Shown here in pieces: positions 17,436-27,125 of a stretch of DNA of 56,445 nt (positions are counted from its first letter, which is position 1; each line of letters starts with the position of its first letter). The stretch is from Ensifer sp. BR816 (GTDB lineage Bacteria; Pseudomonadota; Alphaproteobacteria; Rhizobiales; Rhizobiaceae): contig NZ_KB905370.1 of the NCBI RefSeq assembly GCF_000378985.1, positions 2,554,764 to 2,611,208 on the forward strand. The letters run 5' to 3'. The position numbers and the translations under genes are program-made. The notes below the pieces were generated by a model. It did not search any database, was not told the origin of the DNA, and saw only the letters and a program-made list of their open reading frames with translations.

Positions 17436-17790
17436 TCTGTCTTACGAGGTTGCGCGAGGGGTGGTCCGCGCGACCTAACCTTACGCCGAAACGGCATCAG
17501 TTTTCCCGAACTAACCTTGGCGGTTGGGGCGATCACGTTCTCTTTCTGTGCTGAAAATCGCATACTGTATCAACGGGAACAGCAGCTTTAAGGACGCGGC
17601 ATATGGTTTTTCCGCGGTTCCATGCCGTCTAATGACAGCTCTCGACCGCAAAGCGGACTTCGGAAGGTTCGGTCACGGTGGGGGGCGTGCGTATTTCTGG
17701 CGAAAATGATACGGCCACCTTGGATATATCACGGCCCTGATTGGGCGGAAGGGCGTGGGAATTCTTGAAACACCAGAACGGTGCGTGCGT
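17436..17790. other. Intergenic stretch, nothing recognised
   Basis: About 355 bases between two convergent genes. No family-like frame, clear hairpin terminator or repeat was found. Confidence 0.4.
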
Positions 17791-18744
17791 TCACACTAGA
17801 CTGCGCTCTCCGACATGGTCAAAAAGCGAGCGGATCAGGCGAAAGATCTCGCCGGGAACATCGGTCGTAATCTGGCGCACCTTCGCCTCCACCAGAGTAT
17901 GCAGGACGGCATCGCTGATGTCTTGGCCGGGATTAACCGTCCAGGCGTCCGTCTCTATGCCAAGTTCCAACAGACGCGCGACGAGAGGGAAGCCTCCCTG
18001 TTTCTCCGAGGCAACGATAGAATCGACTTGGAGGTAGGCGAGGCTCACGCCGGTCCTGCGCCGCTCGATGTGGCGCAGCAGCCGCTCCGGGTCGCGCAGA
18101 CTTCTCTGGCGGGATACCGCCAGCATCGGATCGTACCCCAGCCTGGCCCCGGGGATGGCGGCGACGAGACGGCGTGCCTCATCCAGATGATGCGATCCGA
18201 CAACGATGGCATCCTCCAGCCCGACGACGGCCGCTGCCGCATCGGCGATCGCAGAATCCGGAAGCCTGTGTCCTTTGAGTAGCTTGAGGTCGAGCTGAAG
18301 GTTGGCCGATGGCGCTCTCGGCAGCCCTCGAAGCGGGGCCACCAGTTCGGCGAGCGACAGGACCGGCGCGTCGGGATCGGGGGCGCCGTTGGCGTCCCGG
18401 TGGAGAACCTCCGTCATCGAGGCGATCGGCATGCTCGACACGCGGCCGTGGCCGGTCGTCGAGGGACCGAGCGTCGGATCGTGGAGAACCGCGAAGTGGC
18501 CATCGGGGGTGGCGAGTATGTCGACCTCGAGGCTCGCGCCGAGCTGCCAGCCGAGGGCGAGGTTAGAACGCTTGAAGGGCGCTTCGGCGAGGTCGGTCCG
18601 CAGCTTGTGCCATTTGAGCCGGATGGGGCCATATGGACCCTCGACTGCCACCGGAGTGGGCGACATCCGGTTGCTCACATCGAATGCTGTCACCGTGCGC
18701 TCCTCTCCGCTCGAGAAAGTGGGCGGCTGTCGCTCGATTTCCAT
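17791..18744 (-). CDS. Divergent glycerophosphodiester phosphodiesterase-family protein
   Basis: A 317-residue protein with the GDPD half-motif EVDILATPDGHFAVLHDPTL at about 73-92 and GDPD-like spacing after it (ANLQLDLKLLKG, then a C-terminal WTVNPGQDISD). The usual HRG is HKL (His46) and the usual PENT segment is replaced by KRSN, so one expected metal-binding Glu is missing. Activity may be altered or substrate different. The ATG overlaps the stop of the ATPase gene (TGATG), tying it to the transporter operon as UgpQ-type genes often are. Confidence 0.7.
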   Translation of the reverse strand: MEIERQPPTFSSGEERTVTAFDVSNRMSPTPVAVEGPYGPIRLKWHKLRTDLAEAPFKRSNLALGWQLGASLEVDILATPDGHFAVLHDPTLGPSTTGHGRVSSMPIASMTEVLHRDANGAPDPDAPVLSLAELVAPLRGLPRAPSANLQLDLKLLKGHRLPDSAIADAAAAVVGLEDAIVVGSHHLDEARRLVAAIPGARLGYDPMLAVSRQRSLRDPERLLRHIERRRTGVSLAYLQVDSIVASEKQGGFPLVARLLELGIETDAWTVNPGQDISDAVLHTLVEAKVRQITTDVPGEIFRLIRSLFDHVGERSLV

Positions 18745-19808
18745 CAACCAGGCGCACGGACATGTGCGCCCGCGATGAGTTTCTGTCGCTCCGTCTCAAA
18801 CACAAGTGAATTCTCGGGCAGGAAACTGACCTTCACCTCCTCACCTGGCGAGTGCCCGGCGGACGAACCCTGTTCAAGCACACGAACGGCGCCCATGCCA
18901 GTTTCGACGACATACAGGATCTCGCGGCCCATCGGCTCGATCTGCGCAATGCGGCCGGCGAAGCCGGTATCTCCGAACCTGAGGAGCTCCGGCCTCAGCC
19001 CCATGGTCAGCGACCCCGACGCGCCATCGACCGGAAATCTGACGCCGTTCACCGTAACCGTGCCGCCCTCGGCTTCGCCGGCAATGAGATTAATGGGCGG
19101 CGAGCCGATGAAGCTGGCGACGAACAGGCTCGAAGGCCTGAGGTAGAGGTCATCCGGCGTCCCGACCTGCTCGATCCGGCCCGCGCGCATGCAGATGATG
19201 CGATCGGCCATGGTCGTCGCCTCGATCTGGTCATGCGTGACGAGGACGGTCGTGACGCCGAGCTGTTCGTGCAGCGATTTGATCTCGGTCCGCATCGAAA
19301 GCCGAAGCGAAGCGTCGAGATTGGAGAGCGGCTCGTCGAGCAGCAGAAGCTGCGGCTCCTTCACGAGGGCGCGCGCAAGGGCGACGCGCTGTTGCTGGCC
19401 GCCGGAAAGCTCGCCGGGGCGACGGTCGAGGAGCTCCGCGACCCGGACAAGATCCGCGACGGCCTTCACTTTGGTGAGCGCTTCGTCGCGCGGCGTTTTC
19501 TTGAAGCGCAGCGGAAACAGAATGTTGTCGCGCACGCTCATGTGCGGGTAGAGCGCGTAGGATTGAAAAACGATGCCGACATTGCGGTCACGTGCCTCTA
19601 CCTCATTGACGACATGACCGTCGAAGAGCAGCTCGCCGCCGCTCGGAAGATAGATGCCGGCGAGCATGAACAGGCTTGTCGACTTGCCGCAGCCGGATGG
19701 GCCGAGAAGCGCGACGAACTCGCCGTCCTCGATGACGAGGTTCATGTCGGGGATCACCTCGACGGCGCCGAACCGCTTCACCACGTTACGAAATTCGATC
19801 TTCGCCAT
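18744..19808 (-). CDS. ABC transporter ATPase, UgpC/MalK type
   Basis: A 354-residue ATPase: Walker A GPSGCGKST at about 36-44, signature LSGGQQQRVALARAL, Walker B LLLLDEPLSNLD, switch His in VLVTHDQ, and a C-terminal TOBE/OB region from about 240. It energises the two permeases upstream. Its stop overlaps the GDPD start. MalK/UgpC proteins of this type serve sugar, polyol or glycerol-phosphate uptake. Confidence 0.9.
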   Translation of the reverse strand: MAKIEFRNVVKRFGAVEVIPDMNLVIEDGEFVALLGPSGCGKSTSLFMLAGIYLPSGGELLFDGHVVNEVEARDRNVGIVFQSYALYPHMSVRDNILFPLRFKKTPRDEALTKVKAVADLVRVAELLDRRPGELSGGQQQRVALARALVKEPQLLLLDEPLSNLDASLRLSMRTEIKSLHEQLGVTTVLVTHDQIEATTMADRIICMRAGRIEQVGTPDDLYLRPSSLFVASFIGSPPINLIAGEAEGGTVTVNGVRFPVDGASGSLTMGLRPELLRFGDTGFAGRIAQIEPMGREILYVVETGMGAVRVLEQGSSAGHSPGEEVKVSFLPENSLVFETERQKLIAGAHVRAPG

Positions 19809-19813
19809 CGCCG

Positions 19814-20914
19814 TCAGCCCTTCACGCCGCCAATCGACATCTGCATGAGGTAGCGCTGCGCGGCCATGTAGAGGATCAGACTCGGGACAAGGTAAAAGAC
19901 GCCGACCGCAGAGACGACACCGTAGTCGACGCCCATGACGTCATCGCGAACCCAGTACATGTAGAGGCTCATTGTCCAGTTGCTGTTCCTGATCAGGAAA
20001 GTGAACACGAAGATGTACTCTTCCCAGCCGCGGATGAAGGTGAAGACTGCGATGGCGAGGATGCCGTTTCTCACCTGTGGCAGCACCACGCTCACGAATG
20101 CCTGCCGCCGTGATGCACCGTCGGTCAGCGCGCTCATCTCGATATCCCACGGCACTGCGTCGAAGAAGCCCTTCATGATGAAAATCGCAAACGGCAGCTC
20201 GAAGGCGACAAGGACAAGGATCACCCCGGAAAGCGTATCGAGGAGCCCGATCCAATAGAGCATCAGGAACATCGGCACGATCAGCGTCAGCACCGGGAAG
20301 GCGTGGAGCACCAGGAGCGAGCGCAGCATCGAGGAGCGGCCGGGGAACTGGAAGCGCGACAGGTAGTAGGCCGCCAATGAGGCGACGGTGACGACGATGG
20401 CCGTTTGCGCGCCGGCGATCAGGATCGAGTTGCCGAAGGCATGCCAGACATTGGGAAACTGCACCGCGCCTTTGACTTCCCCGATCCGCGACCGCACCAC
20501 CGAGGCGAAGTCCGGCTCCCAGAGAAAGATGAAATTGCCGAGGTGGAGGTCGGGGCCGACCAGGAGGGCGAAGGCGAAGACGGCGAACGCGGCGACTGCC
20601 GCAATGCCGATCCACAGCTGGCGCCGGCCTTGCGCGAGCGCGGCAGTCAGCCAGAAGGCGACGACGGCCGGCACCACCACGGCCATCGAGCGCCACAGCA
20701 CCGCGGTCTCGGCAACGCCTGTCTTGGCCGAGAAGGCGATCGTGACGAGCCAGAAATAAGGCAGGATGATCGGCAGCGACACCGCGATCAGGAATGCGTA
20801 GAGGACGACCGCCTTGGTGCGGCGGACGGCACGGGCCTGCGCTGCCAATGCATCCCAGTCGGCCGCCGGTTCGGCTGTCGTCGTGGAAGCCAGGGGGATT
20901 GTCTGAGCGGCCAT
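19814..20914 (-). CDS. ABC transporter permease, MalG/UgpE type with N-terminal insert
   Basis: A 366-residue inner-membrane permease. The family's ATPase-contact loop (EAA-like) is seen at EMSALTDGASRRQAFVSVVLPQ. It is about 80 residues longer than usual because of extra hydrophobic segments between TM1 and the core (around residues 70-125). It starts one base after the stop of the partner permease gene. Confidence 0.85.
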   Translation of the reverse strand: MAAQTIPLASTTTAEPAADWDALAAQARAVRRTKAVVLYAFLIAVSLPIILPYFWLVTIAFSAKTGVAETAVLWRSMAVVVPAVVAFWLTAALAQGRRQLWIGIAAVAAFAVFAFALLVGPDLHLGNFIFLWEPDFASVVRSRIGEVKGAVQFPNVWHAFGNSILIAGAQTAIVVTVASLAAYYLSRFQFPGRSSMLRSLLVLHAFPVLTLIVPMFLMLYWIGLLDTLSGVILVLVAFELPFAIFIMKGFFDAVPWDIEMSALTDGASRRQAFVSVVLPQVRNGILAIAVFTFIRGWEEYIFVFTFLIRNSNWTMSLYMYWVRDDVMGVDYGVVSAVGVFYLVPSLILYMAAQRYLMQMSIGGVKG

Positions 20915-20915
20915 C

Positions 20916-21869
20916 TCAATGCACCTCGATGCGCGGGCGCTGCAGCAGGCGTTCCATATCGAAGAAGCGCCAGCCGAGGAGCGCGACGATGACCCCGATG
21001 ACGATCAGAAAAAGCGCCAGCGCGGCTCCGTAGCCATATTGGCCGCTCTCGAAGGCGCGACGGTAGACATAGAGCGCATAGACAGTCGTGTCATAGAACG
21101 GACCGCCCTTGGTGAGGAGCAGGATGTATTCGAAGCTGACCAGCAGCGAAAGTGTCTGGTAGATCGTCACAAAGCTGATCGGCCAACGCAGCGCCGGTAG
21201 CGTAATGAAGCGGATCGTTGCGAAGGTCCCGGCGCCGTCCACTGCCGCCGCGTGGAACAGGTGCTCCGGGATGCCGCGGATCGCGGCGGTGAAGATGATC
21301 ATGCCCATCGAAGCGCCGATGAAGCCGTTCGAGATGATGATGAGAGCGATCGGTGCCGAAGTGAGCAGATCGAGCGGCGCGTCGAGACCGAACGCCTGCA
21401 TGAAGACCTGGTTTACGAGGCCGGCCTCGGTGGGGCTCACCGCCCAAAGCCAGAGCAGAATATAGAGGACTGAAGGGCTCATTCGCGGCAGCAGCCACAC
21501 ACCCCGGAAGAAGCTGCCGGAGACATTCCGGATCGCCGTGGTGGTGATGGCGAGGATCAGGCCAAAGGTGACGTTGAATATCGCCAGCGTGCCGAAGACA
21601 TAGATGAAGGTCAGCCCTATGACCTGCGACAACCGGCGATCCGTTCGAAAGACCTTCTCGTACTGCTCGGTGGTGAACTCGCTGATACGGAGCGAGCGGC
21701 TGAGGTCTGTAAACGACACTGTGATATCGATTATGACGGGGACGACGAAGAAGAAGACCGTCAGCAGGATCGCCGGGCCGAGAAAGATCACGAAGTTCGT
21801 GCGCCTTCGCGCCGCTGATCCCGCATGGCCGCGCCGCTCGATCGTGAGTTGATCCGCTATCGTCGTCAT
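20916..21869 (-). CDS. ABC transporter permease, MalF/UgpA type
   Basis: A 317-residue inner-membrane permease with about six hydrophobic segments and the EAA-like loop AAAVDGAGTFATIRFITLPA. It forms the heterodimeric channel with the next permease. It follows the binding-protein gene by about 75 bases in the same operon. Confidence 0.9.
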   Translation of the reverse strand: MTTIADQLTIERRGHAGSAARRRTNFVIFLGPAILLTVFFFVVPVIIDITVSFTDLSRSLRISEFTTEQYEKVFRTDRRLSQVIGLTFIYVFGTLAIFNVTFGLILAITTTAIRNVSGSFFRGVWLLPRMSPSVLYILLWLWAVSPTEAGLVNQVFMQAFGLDAPLDLLTSAPIALIIISNGFIGASMGMIIFTAAIRGIPEHLFHAAAVDGAGTFATIRFITLPALRWPISFVTIYQTLSLLVSFEYILLLTKGGPFYDTTVYALYVYRRAFESGQYGYGAALALFLIVIGVIVALLGWRFFDMERLLQRPRIEVH

Positions 21870-21944
21870 CGTTTGGCTCGCAGGGCGGGCTTCGCGACCG
21901 TCGACCCGGCACGTCCGGATCGACGGTCGCGAGACCGATTGGAC

Positions 21945-23318
21945 CTATTTGACGATCACGTCCTCGAGGGAGGACGAGGCTTCCTCGATGACGAAGTCTG
22001 CCGCTTGCTCCGCCGACAACCGCCCCGACTCTATGCCTTGAATTCCGGCATAGATGATACCGTTGAGGTCGCCGAACTGCGAGTTGTTCGGCAGGAACTT
22101 GGTGATCTTCAGCAGTTCGGTTGCTCTGGCGAGCGGCCAGGCCTTGGCATAGCGCGGGTCTTCGAGTTGCTCGGGCTTGATGCCGATATGCGTCGTCGTG
22201 ACCGCGTGATCCGTGTTGAGGTCGGCCGCTGAAGCGTGGCCAAGCAGGCGGGCGGCGAGTTCCGGCTCCTTCGTGTCGGCAGCAATCACATAGACGATCG
22301 GGTGCGTCAGACTGACCGGCGAGCCGCCCTTTTGGGGCGCCGGCCCGGCGATCCAGCCCCAATCAGCGAAGAAAGCCTTCTCCTCCTGCGGCAGCCCGTA
22401 GGTCGGGAACGCGACGCTGCCGAGGTCCCAGATGCCGTACATGAAGAATGCGGCGTTGCCGGTGTAGAATTCCTTCCGCAGCGCATCGAACTCCATCGCG
22501 GTGTTGTTGGCCGGAATGACGCCTTCCTTCACTCCGCGCTCGAACCAGCCGAAGGCAGCGGCGAGCTTGTCGCGCTCGAGGAGCAGCTTGCCGGTTGCCG
22601 GATCGACGAAGTCGCTGCCATAGGCCTGGAACACCATGATGTAGTCGGGCCCCTTGTTCGGCCGGTGAAGGACACCGTATTGCGCCTTTGTCTTGTCGAC
22701 GACCTGCTTGGCAATCTCCAGCACCTCGTCCAACGTCAGGTCGCCCGACAACGCCCGCTCCGGCATGGCGTCGACGAAGGCAGCGTCGTAGCCGGCCTCG
22801 CGCAGGAGCTTCTTGTTGTAGAAAAACATCCTGGCTTCGGCGTCCTGCGGAATCGCGTAGGTGCCATCGGGACACTTCGCCGATGACCAGAGCGACGGAA
22901 AGATCGTGCCGAAATGTTGAGGGTACTTGGCGATATAGTCGTCAAGCTTGAGAGCGAAGCCGTCCTCCTGGAAAGCGCAGATCCACTCGTGCGCGGCGAT
23001 GAACATATCGGGGCCTTCGCCGACGCCGAAGACCTTGAGAAGTTGCAGTGCGTCGTCGTCGAAGCCCTTGGCGGGACTCTCGCGCACGGCAACCTCGACG
23101 CGTTTCGGGGAGCCCTCGGCCTCGAGTTCCTTGTTCAGCCGCTCGGCAGCCTTGATCACGTTGCCGGGGCGCAACGGCCCAGAGGGATCCTGGCGCGACC
23201 AGAGTTCGAGCTTCACGGTTTCTTGCGCGAAGAGCGGCGTCGCCGCAAGGAAGGCCGCGCAGCCGCTCACCAACGCCGCGCTCAGAAGCGCAGCAGTTCC
23301 GATTTTCCAGTGAATCAT
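21945..23318 (-). CDS. Extracellular solute-binding protein, family 1 (UgpB/MalE type)
   Basis: A 457-residue binding protein. Residues 1-31 form a signal peptide (hydrophobic LLSAALVSGCAAFLAATPLFAQ; cleavage probably at LFA|QE). The mature protein starts VKLELWSRQDPSGP, as in family 1 sugar/glycerol-phosphate binders. It is first in the operon binding protein, two permeases, ATPase, GDPD. The adjacent GDPD genes make a glycerophosphodiester or related phosphorylated polyol a reasonable ligand (inference). Confidence 0.85.
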   Translation of the reverse strand: MIHWKIGTAALLSAALVSGCAAFLAATPLFAQETVKLELWSRQDPSGPLRPGNVIKAAERLNKELEAEGSPKRVEVAVRESPAKGFDDDALQLLKVFGVGEGPDMFIAAHEWICAFQEDGFALKLDDYIAKYPQHFGTIFPSLWSSAKCPDGTYAIPQDAEARMFFYNKKLLREAGYDAAFVDAMPERALSGDLTLDEVLEIAKQVVDKTKAQYGVLHRPNKGPDYIMVFQAYGSDFVDPATGKLLLERDKLAAAFGWFERGVKEGVIPANNTAMEFDALRKEFYTGNAAFFMYGIWDLGSVAFPTYGLPQEEKAFFADWGWIAGPAPQKGGSPVSLTHPIVYVIAADTKEPELAARLLGHASAADLNTDHAVTTTHIGIKPEQLEDPRYAKAWPLARATELLKITKFLPNNSQFGDLNGIIYAGIQGIESGRLSAEQAADFVIEEASSSLEDVIVK

Positions 23319-23332
23319 CCTGATTTTCTCCC

Positions 23333-23386
23333 GTGCCGCGGCACCCTTTTCATCGTGCCGTCATTGTTGTTGCAAAGCTGTGCAAC
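23333..23386. promoter_or_regulatory. Two candidate LacI-family operators in divergent region
   Basis: GTGCCGCGGCAC (23333-23344) is a perfect 12-base palindrome just ahead of the binding-protein start. GTTGCA-AAGCTG-TGCAAC (23369-23386) has perfect 6-base arms around a central AGCT. Both lie between the binding-protein gene (minus) and the LacI-type gene (plus). LacI-family regulators bind such CG- or AGCT-centred palindromes, so these are likely sites for autoregulation and control of the transporter. Confidence 0.5.
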
Positions 23387-23431
23387 ATGATTATGAAGGC
23401 GCTTTGGGGAATGTCCAGCGGGGTCAGGCCG

Positions 23432-24454
23432 ATGTCGGATAGCAGAGACAGCAATCAGGGCCGTTTCGTGAGCGCCCAGGCGGTCGCCGAGCGCGCAGGC
23501 GTGTCCCGATCGGCGGTTTCGCGGGCGTTCACCCCCGGCGCAAGCATCGCACCGGCGACGCTGGCCAAGGTGCGGGAAGCAGCCGCGGCGCTCGGATATC
23601 AGGTCAATGATCTCGCCCGCGGGCTTCATGCCAATCGGAGCCGGCTGGTGGGGCTCGTGACCTCCGACGCCGACGCTCCATTCCGGGCTCAGATGATTGC
23701 CGCCCTCTCGCATGCCTTGATCGAGCGCTCCAACATCCCGGCGATCATCAGCGTCGGGCCCACGGCGGACGACGTTGCGAATGCCAGCCGCCAGTTGCTG
23801 CGCTATCGGGCGGAGGCGACCGTCTTCCTCTCAGGCTCGCCGCCAGCCAGCCTTGTCGAACTCACGCGGCGGAACGGCCAGCCACTGATCCTGGTAAATC
23901 GAGCCGAGACCGGCCTCGACAGCGTCCATTGCGATGACAGGGACGGTGCGCAGCAGGCCTTTGAGGTCCTGCGCATGGCCGGAGCCTCTCGTTTCGCCGT
24001 GATCAACAGGGCGAACCCGAGCTCTAGCCTCTCCGCTCGCGAGCACGCCTTTGTCGAATTTGCCGCCGCTTCCGGATTCGAGGCCAAGGTCGTGCGGACC
24101 GGACGCGCCGACTATGATGGCGGGAAAGAGGCGGCGCGACGCCTGCTGGCGAGCGACCAGGCGCCCGACGCGGTCTTCTGCGTGAACGACCTCATGGCGT
24201 TCGGGACGCTCGATCACCTTCGCGACGCCGGCCTGCGCGTCCCCGACGACGTTTCGATTGTCGGCTTTGACGATGTGCCGATCGCCGCATGGTCTTCCTA
24301 CAGTCTGACCACGCTCCGGCAAGATCCTTGGCGGATTGCGAGCGAGGTTGTATCGATCCTCGACCGGCGCCTCGCCAATCCCGACTCGCCGCCGACTTCG
24401 GTCTACTTCCCAGTAGAGCTCGTTGTTCGCAAAACTGTCAGAGCGCGCTTGTAA
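23432..24454 (+). CDS. LacI-family transcriptional regulator
   Basis: A 340-residue repressor-type regulator. The HTH (VSAQAVAERAGVSRSAVSRAF) and hinge (YQVNDLARGLHANRSRLVG) are at the N-terminus, followed by a periplasmic-binding-like effector domain (GAQQAFEVL, FCVNDLMAFG, VSIVGFDDVPIAAW). Upstream in-frame starts exist; ATG 23432 best fits the family's N-terminal length. It diverges from the transporter operon and precedes the second GDPD gene by 37 bases, so it probably controls both. Confidence 0.85.
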   Translation: MSDSRDSNQGRFVSAQAVAERAGVSRSAVSRAFTPGASIAPATLAKVREAAAALGYQVNDLARGLHANRSRLVGLVTSDADAPFRAQMIAALSHALIERSNIPAIISVGPTADDVANASRQLLRYRAEATVFLSGSPPASLVELTRRNGQPLILVNRAETGLDSVHCDDRDGAQQAFEVLRMAGASRFAVINRANPSSSLSAREHAFVEFAAASGFEAKVVRTGRADYDGGKEAARRLLASDQAPDAVFCVNDLMAFGTLDHLRDAGLRVPDDVSIVGFDDVPIAAWSSYSLTTLRQDPWRIASEVVSILDRRLANPDSPPTSVYFPVELVVRKTVRARL

Positions 24455-24491
24455 GGAGGTCGTGCTCCAACGATGAAGGAAGACGTCGAAT

Positions 24492-25301
24492 ATGGCCTTC
24501 AGCTTCCTTGCCCGCGAAGCGGGACGCGTCCATGTCTGTGGCCACCGCGGCTACAGCCTCCACTACCCGGAGAATACTTTGCCGGCATTGAAAGCGGCAA
24601 AGGCCGCCGGGGCGACCACGGTCGAGATCGACGTCGTGCTGACCACCGACGGCGAGCCGATCATCCTTCACGACCTGACCGTCGACAGGACGACAGACGG
24701 TCACGGCTTTGCAGCGGACCTCAGCCTTGAGCAGATCCGTAGACTCGACGCAGGGGTTCGCTTTCATCCCGCCTTCGCCGGAACGAAGATACCGACGGTG
24801 GCGGAGGCTCTCGATTGGGCGAAGGCGGACGACATGGGGGTTGTGCTCGAGATCAAGGAGGCGGAGCGGGCGGATGTCGCCATTGATTGCGTGGCTGCGT
24901 TGTTGCGATCAACGGGCACCGTCGACCGGGTCAGTGTCATCAGCTTCGACCATGTGGCGCTGAAGCGTGCGGTCGAGCGCCATGCGGGCCTCAGGACCGA
25001 AGCCATCACCCACGCCCGCCAAGCCGATCCTGTTGGCGTGTTGAAAGCATGCGGCGCGAAGTCGGTGTCGATCGAGTTCGACATGTTCCACCCCGACGAT
25101 GCGAAAGCCTTGCACGAAGCGGGCTTCAGCAACCGCGTGCACGTGCCTCGCCCCGACGTGCTCGCCGAGTATTGGCGGGCTGGACGCGATCCCTTGCCGG
25201 ACCTGGTGCAGTGGATCGCCGATGGACTGATCGACACGATATCGGGTGACGACGTGCCGTTCATTTCCATGCTCGTCAGGCGCGCCGGCCGCGCCGGCTG
25301 A
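24492..25301 (+). CDS. Glycerophosphodiester phosphodiesterase
   Basis: A 269-residue cytoplasmic GDPD with the complete catalytic set: HRG (His18-Arg19), PENT (Glu27), EIDVVLTTDG (Glu45, Asp47) and LHD (His60). It hydrolyses glycerophosphodiesters to sn-glycerol 3-phosphate and an alcohol, as UgpQ does. It follows the LacI gene closely on the same strand. With the adjacent family-1 ABC transporter it suggests import and hydrolysis of a glycerophosphodiester. Confidence 0.9.
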   Translation: MAFSFLAREAGRVHVCGHRGYSLHYPENTLPALKAAKAAGATTVEIDVVLTTDGEPIILHDLTVDRTTDGHGFAADLSLEQIRRLDAGVRFHPAFAGTKIPTVAEALDWAKADDMGVVLEIKEAERADVAIDCVAALLRSTGTVDRVSVISFDHVALKRAVERHAGLRTEAITHARQADPVGVLKACGAKSVSIEFDMFHPDDAKALHEAGFSNRVHVPRPDVLAEYWRAGRDPLPDLVQWIADGLIDTISGDDVPFISMLVRRAGRAG

Positions 25302-25530
25302 GGCCTGCTCGAGGTGGGGCCGCCACGACCGATAGCTCTGGCTGACCGCCTGCACCGGCGCTCGGGGTTATTCACAATCCAGTTGCAGCCGGGTTCTTTT
25401 CAGCGAGAATGGGGGGCCTGCACGAACGTATGCGCGCCCGGGACGCTGCTTTCCTGTGGCCGCGGGACGGGATCGACATGCTCAAACGCCGTACTGCATT
25501 CGGCAGCTCTGAATGAGGGACAGCCGATCG

Positions 25531-27045
25531 ATGAAGGCCGTCTTCGTACTCTTTGACTCGCTCAACCGCCACGTGCTCGCGCCATACGGGGGACGGCGGG
25601 TTCCGACGCCGAATTTCACCCGCTTGGCTGAGCGCACCGCAACATTCGAGCGTCACTATGTCGGCAGCCTGCCCTGCATGCCGGCGCGCCGCGACATGCA
25701 GACGGGACGGCTGAGCTTCCTCCACAGGAGCTGGGGACCGCTCGAGCCCTTCGACAATTCCTTTCCCGAGCTGCTGCGCCGGGCCGGCTCCTACAGCCAT
25801 CTCGTCACCGACCATTTCCACTATTTCGAGGATGGCGGCGCGACCTATCACACCCGGTATGACAGCTACGAGTTCATCCGCGGGCAGGAGGGCGATCCGT
25901 GGAAAGCCATGGTTGAGCCGCCATGGGAACGCCTGCGCCAGATGTATCATGATCGGCAATTCAGCCAGGCGGCACGCGACAAGTTTCGGCGCAACATCGT
26001 CAACCGCGAATTCATCAGGGAAGAGAGCGAGTTCCCGTCGGTGCGCTGCTTCGCCGCGGGACTGGAGTTCCTCGAGCGGAACCGAAAGGCAGACAATTGG
26101 CTCCTGCAAATCGAGACCTTCGACCCGCATGAACCTTTCACCGCGCCCGAGCGGTTTCGCGCAGAATCCAGGACGGGCTGGAACGGTCCCGTTCGCGACT
26201 GGCCGCGCTACGGCCGCGTCGACGAGCTGCCGGAAGAGTGCGAGGAACTGCGCGCCAACTACTACGCCGTCGTCGCGCTTTGCGATTTCCTCATCGGCCA
26301 GCTTCTTGATTATTTCGATGCGCACGACCTTTGGCGCGACACCGCGCTCGTCGTCACCACCGATCACGGCTTTCTTCTCGGCGAGCATGATTTCTGGGCG
26401 AAGAACCGGATGAACATGTACGAGGAGATCGTGCACATTCCGCTTTTCGTCCATGATCCGCGCCGGCCGACAGGCGCCGGCGTCCGGCGGTCGGCTCTGA
26501 CCCAGACCATCGATCTCGCGCCGACGTTCCTCGATCTGTTCGAAGTGCCGGCCGCTGCCGAGATGCAGGGGCATTCGCTGCTGCCGCTGCTCGACGCCGA
26601 TCGCTCGCTTCGGCATGGTGCTCTGTTCGGCTATTTCGGCGGTGCGATCAACGTGACGGACGGACGCTATACCTATCACCGCTTCCCGCCCAACCCTAGG
26701 TCGCAGGAGCTTTACCAATATACATTGATGCCAACGCATATCTGGGAGCCGTTCACGCCTGAGGAACTCGCCGGAGCCTCGCTTGCGCAGCCGATGCCCT
26801 TCACCAAGGGAGCGCCGATCCTCAAGGTACCGGTTATCGACCGGTCGCCAATGTTCGAGAACTACGGTCCCGGCGCGCTCCTTGAGAGTGAAAGCCGGCT
26901 CTACGATCTCGCTGACGATCCAGGGCAGAATACACCCCTTTTCTTGCCAGATATCGAGCACGCAATGGCGCGCCTCCTGCAGGATCTCATGCGCGCCAAC
27001 GATGCTCCGCCGGAAGCTTACACCCGTATCGCGATCGAAAGCTAA
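25531..27045 (+). CDS. Sulfatase-superfamily hydrolase (type I, formylglycine)
   Basis: A 504-residue alkaline-phosphatase-fold enzyme. The C-x-P-x-R formylglycine signature is at 49-53 (CMPARRDMQTGR); metal ligands include Asp9 (LFDSLNR) and the Asp-His pair in VVTTDHGFLLGEHDFW. Cys49 would be oxidised to formylglycine by a maturase. There is no signal peptide. Arylsulfatase, choline-sulfatase or phosphonate/phosphodiester monoester hydrolase are all possible; rhizobial PMH enzymes of about this size cleave phosphodiesters, which would suit the neighbours. The start at 25531 follows GAGGGA at a 10-base spacing. Confidence 0.8.
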   Translation: MKAVFVLFDSLNRHVLAPYGGRRVPTPNFTRLAERTATFERHYVGSLPCMPARRDMQTGRLSFLHRSWGPLEPFDNSFPELLRRAGSYSHLVTDHFHYFEDGGATYHTRYDSYEFIRGQEGDPWKAMVEPPWERLRQMYHDRQFSQAARDKFRRNIVNREFIREESEFPSVRCFAAGLEFLERNRKADNWLLQIETFDPHEPFTAPERFRAESRTGWNGPVRDWPRYGRVDELPEECEELRANYYAVVALCDFLIGQLLDYFDAHDLWRDTALVVTTDHGFLLGEHDFWAKNRMNMYEEIVHIPLFVHDPRRPTGAGVRRSALTQTIDLAPTFLDLFEVPAAAEMQGHSLLPLLDADRSLRHGALFGYFGGAINVTDGRYTYHRFPPNPRSQELYQYTLMPTHIWEPFTPEELAGASLAQPMPFTKGAPILKVPVIDRSPMFENYGPGALLESESRLYDLADDPGQNTPLFLPDIEHAMARLLQDLMRANDAPPEAYTRIAIES

Positions 27046-27125
27046 GTGAGTGGCCGTTCCGAAAGAGTGTGCCTAATCGTTGCGCCGATCGCGACGTATC
27101 TTCTCCTATCATGAAAGGAAAAACC

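Noticed and set aside
25372..26961. A 529-codon antisense frame opposite the sulfatase gene
   Set aside because: The plus strand carries a clear sulfatase with catalytic motifs; the antisense product has no recognisable domain.
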